Shown here: in pieces, positions 61,930 to 64,000 of the stretch
Position numbering within the stretch: position 1 is the first letter of the stretch
Layout of the letters: the number at the start of each line of letters is the position of its first letter
From: Archilochus colubris
Lineage: Eukaryota; Chordata; Aves; Apodiformes; Trochilidae
Reading direction: 5' to 3'
Length of the DNA stretch: 64,000 bases
Assembly (NCBI GenBank): GCA_023079485.1
Contig: CM041084.1
Coordinates: 67,861,709 to 67,925,708, forward strand
The notes under the pieces: generated by a model
What the model was told of the DNA's origin: nothing
Database searches by the model: none
The model's input: the letters and a program-made list of their open reading frames with translations, nothing else
Position numbers and translations under genes: made by a program

Positions 61930-62660
61930 CAATGCCCCTCGCCGGGAGGAAGTGAATGGGCCGGGGGGAAAACACCGGGTGAGCGCCTCTCTATGTGCAT
62001 ACACGAGCGTGCAGAGTAATGTACACACGCATACATACTATACATATATATATATACATATACTCATACATAAGGGCGTTCCGGGCCGTGGCGGCTGCAG
62101 GCCCCGCCGCCCGCCTCCCCTCCGCTTCTCCCGGATCTGGGCCGATAGAGCCCGCAGCGCGGGTTGACCTTCGAGCGGCACCCGCTCCACCTCGGGACCC
62201 AGCTGCGTGCACGGATGGCCTCGCCAACCCTGGCTGGTCGCAGCTCCCGGTTTTCTTGATCCCTTCTCAAAACCGGGCTCAGAACGCCTCCCCCTCCCGC
62301 CTCCCGGCCCTGGCGCTGTCGGCACCACACAGATCCGGGCCGCCCCCCCGGGCCCTACCTGCAGCCCCCCCGTACCCGGCGTGGACCTGAGGCGGGGCGG
62401 GGACGGGAAGGGGAAAGTGAAGGTGAAGGGAAGGGAGCGATCGATCGACCCTGCCCGGTCCGGCCCAGGGTCTGCGCCAGTGCGGGGCGGGAACCGGATC
62501 GGCACCGCCCGCTGCTGAGGCTCCGCTAAAGACACGGGACCGGCTGGGTGCGCGTCAGGCGCTGTTGTTACTAGATGTGGTAACTATCGTGAACATATAT
62601 ATATATATACATACACTAGCTGGCGGTATTTATAGCGGGTTCTGCTCACCTCGGAGTACC
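61930..62660 (-). promoter_or_regulatory. NQO2: CpG island, probable NQO2 promoter and 5' UTR
   Basis: GC- and CpG-rich DNA upstream of the NQO2 start exon, interrupted by TA/CA runs at 62040-62070 and 62597-62610. Two minus-strand donors that could end a non-coding first exon are CTGCAG|GTAGGG (exon end 62359) and CCGAG|GTGAGC (exon end 62650). No TATA box was recognised, and no clear antioxidant-response element (TGACnnnGC) was found by eye. Confidence 0.6.
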
Positions 62661-63184
62661 GCCGGAGGGAAACTGGGGCGGCTTATCGATGAGTACCCCT
62701 TCATCTCCTCGAAGCATTTGGTGAGTCCTCATTTAGCCGGAGGGGCCAGGTACCATCAGTCGTGGTTTTCAGGTGGAAAATTGGAGGCAGAAATCAAGTG
62801 GCTGGGACTAAAAGCCTGGGAAATAAGTGGCCGACCTTCCCTTGCAGTGAGGGGAGCAGAAAACCTCTGTGCAAACCTTGCACTATCTGCTTTTTTTCAC
62901 CTGCTGTCCTCTATGCTGTCAGGTTCAGGGGTGACATGCACCCTTCAGCTGGTTTTGCTGACTTCTCAGGAAAAGGGTGCTGCAGGCGCTGGCAACAGCC
63001 CTGCCTGGAAATGAGCAGCGACAGCAGCAGAAACCAAGGCTACAGCTGTCACTCATCAACATATAGTGAGCATAAAGCATGAGCCCAAATTCTGCTTTGC
63101 TGCACTGTCCTGGTTATACGGGGAAGCAGCATGGTGAAGAACTTCTTAGAGACTGTTTATCTCTCTAACACATGACAGATAACA
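62661..63184. other. upstream flank of NQO2
   Basis: Falls from CpG-rich to ordinary composition. A strong plus-strand donor, CATTTG|GTGAGTCC at 62721, could belong to a divergent transcript, but no second exon was found. An open frame from 62565 to 63014 has no recognisable content. Confidence 0.4.
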
Positions 63185-63850
63185 TAAGAAAATGAAAATT
63201 ATGGTAGTGCTTCAGACCAAGGGTCCATTTAGCCCAATACCCTGTCACCAACCCAGCCCACAAGTAGGTGTCTAGGGAAGAGTAAGGGCAGGTAAGCCCG
63301 TATGATACCGACTCCACTGCTCTCAGTCAGCAGCTATCTTCAGCTGAGGCCTGGATATTTAGTTGGTTTATGTAGTAACCTCCAATGTACCTCTCTGTCA
63401 AGCACTTTTCCCAGTCTCCCTGTGAATTCCTTTCCTTTCCCCTTTTCCCCTTTTCCCCTTTTCCTCTCTATTCCCTGTTTGTGTGGGATTTTTTTGTTGT
63501 TTTTTTTTTTTTTTTGGTTGGTTGTTTAGTTTTTTCCTTTGTATCTGGTTCCTATCAGCTTCATTTGGTGCCCTTTATTTACTGTACTGGAAGAGACACT
63601 GACGAATCAGTCTCTGCTGATCCCCTCTGTCCTTTGTGGACCTGCATCCTGTACCTCTTGAATCAACTCTTTTCTGGAGTGAAGGTGTTCTTTAGGGGGT
63701 CTTTTTTCAGATACTGCTCTGTATGTTCAATCCTTCCTAGTGCTCTTCTGTGCCCTTTTACAATTCTGTATAATTTCTTGAAGTGAGGGGATGAGATCTA
63801 CATACAGTATTTACTGTATGGATGTGCTTTGGGATTTACCTAATGGCATA
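63185..63850 (-). mobile_element. ancient CR1-family LINE fragment
   Basis: The plus strand carries, in order, decayed versions of blocks seen in old amniote CR1 copies: CAGACCAAGGGTCCATTTAG, CCCAATACCCTGTC, a GAAGAGTAAG block, 'atttggtgcccttta', 'ctgtgcccttttacaattctgtataatttcttgaagtg' and 'catacagtatt'. This is reverse-oriented 3' CR1. A CCTTTTCCC tandem (63436-63470) and a T run (63500-63515) interrupt it. Much older than the other copies. Confidence 0.65.
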
Positions 63851-64000
63851 TGGATTTTCTGCTCTCTGGTCCTAATAATTCCTACATGCTACAATCATTG
63901 AGCTGATGTCCATGTGTTCTAACTATCTGTCGTAATTAGTGTGTTCTAATTATCTGTCATAATTAGAAGATTTTACTGTGTGATAGTAATAATCTCAAAG

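Noticed and set aside
62038..62535. 165-codon minus-strand and 131-codon plus-strand frames in the NQO2 CpG island
   Set aside because: Both are open because of GC content; they overlap on opposite strands and resemble nothing.
62565..63014. 149-codon plus-strand frame upstream of NQO2
   Set aside because: It begins in a TA repeat, has no domain, and crosses a good splice donor at 62721.
1..64000. CRISPR arrays, tRNA or rRNA genes, bacterial-type operons
   Set aside because: None seen; the repeats, splice sites and genes are those of a vertebrate nuclear genome.

Overview
The window looks like a bird nuclear chromosome. Interspersed repeats are dominated by CR1 LINEs whose 3' ends carry the ATTCTATG-type octamer, solo LTRs with 5- or 6-bp target-site duplications are present, and no mammalian SINEs are seen. 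The three genes found (NQO2, RIPK1, BPHL) encode proteins close to, but clearly diverged from, the mammalian ones. Species cannot be fixed; the LTR at 12646-13428 resembles LTR families common in neoavian birds.

Layout. All three recognisable genes lie on the minus strand, head to tail, in transcription order NQO2 (start codon 61793, stop 52787), RIPK1 (start 37984, stop 20097) and BPHL (start 8801, running off the left edge after its third coding exon). Every exon join was checked by hand for GT/AG sites and reading phase. RIPK1 reconstructs to 688 codons in 11 coding exons, NQO2 to 230 codons in 6 coding exons, and BPHL to its first 124 codons in 3 exons. The order matches human 6p25. Each gene has a GC-rich, CpG-dense block at its 5' end: about 8270-9020 (BPHL), 45480-46460 (RIPK1) and 61930-62660 (NQO2).

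Between and inside the genes are a 3.6-kb CR1 with broken ORF1 and ORF2 in the 5' non-coding intron of RIPK1 (40684-44295), at least seven shorter CR1 pieces, two solo LTRs with target duplications, an approximately 840-bp TTGG-type tandem array upstream of BPHL, and two related short elements (49441-49746 and 56725-56925). Both of these have TGTAG-type ends and 6-bp duplications, and the second is an almost perfect 61-bp fold-back. They were not recognised as a named family and are the best candidate for something undescribed here.

The genes do not form an operon. RIPK1 is the TNF-receptor/death-domain kinase and scaffold; NQO2 is a flavin quinone reductase; BPHL is an alpha/beta-hydrolase with a probable mitochondrial presequence. 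The most interesting protein-level signals are in RIPK1, where the human Ser25 inhibitory site is Ala and the basic residue of the MK2 site is missing while the caspase-8 site and RHIM are kept, and in NQO2, where four substrate-pocket positions differ from human.

Limits: no alignments, GC counts or database searches were run. Repeat boundaries are by eye, 5' UTR exons and polyadenylation sites are tentative, and statements about human residues come from general knowledge of these families.
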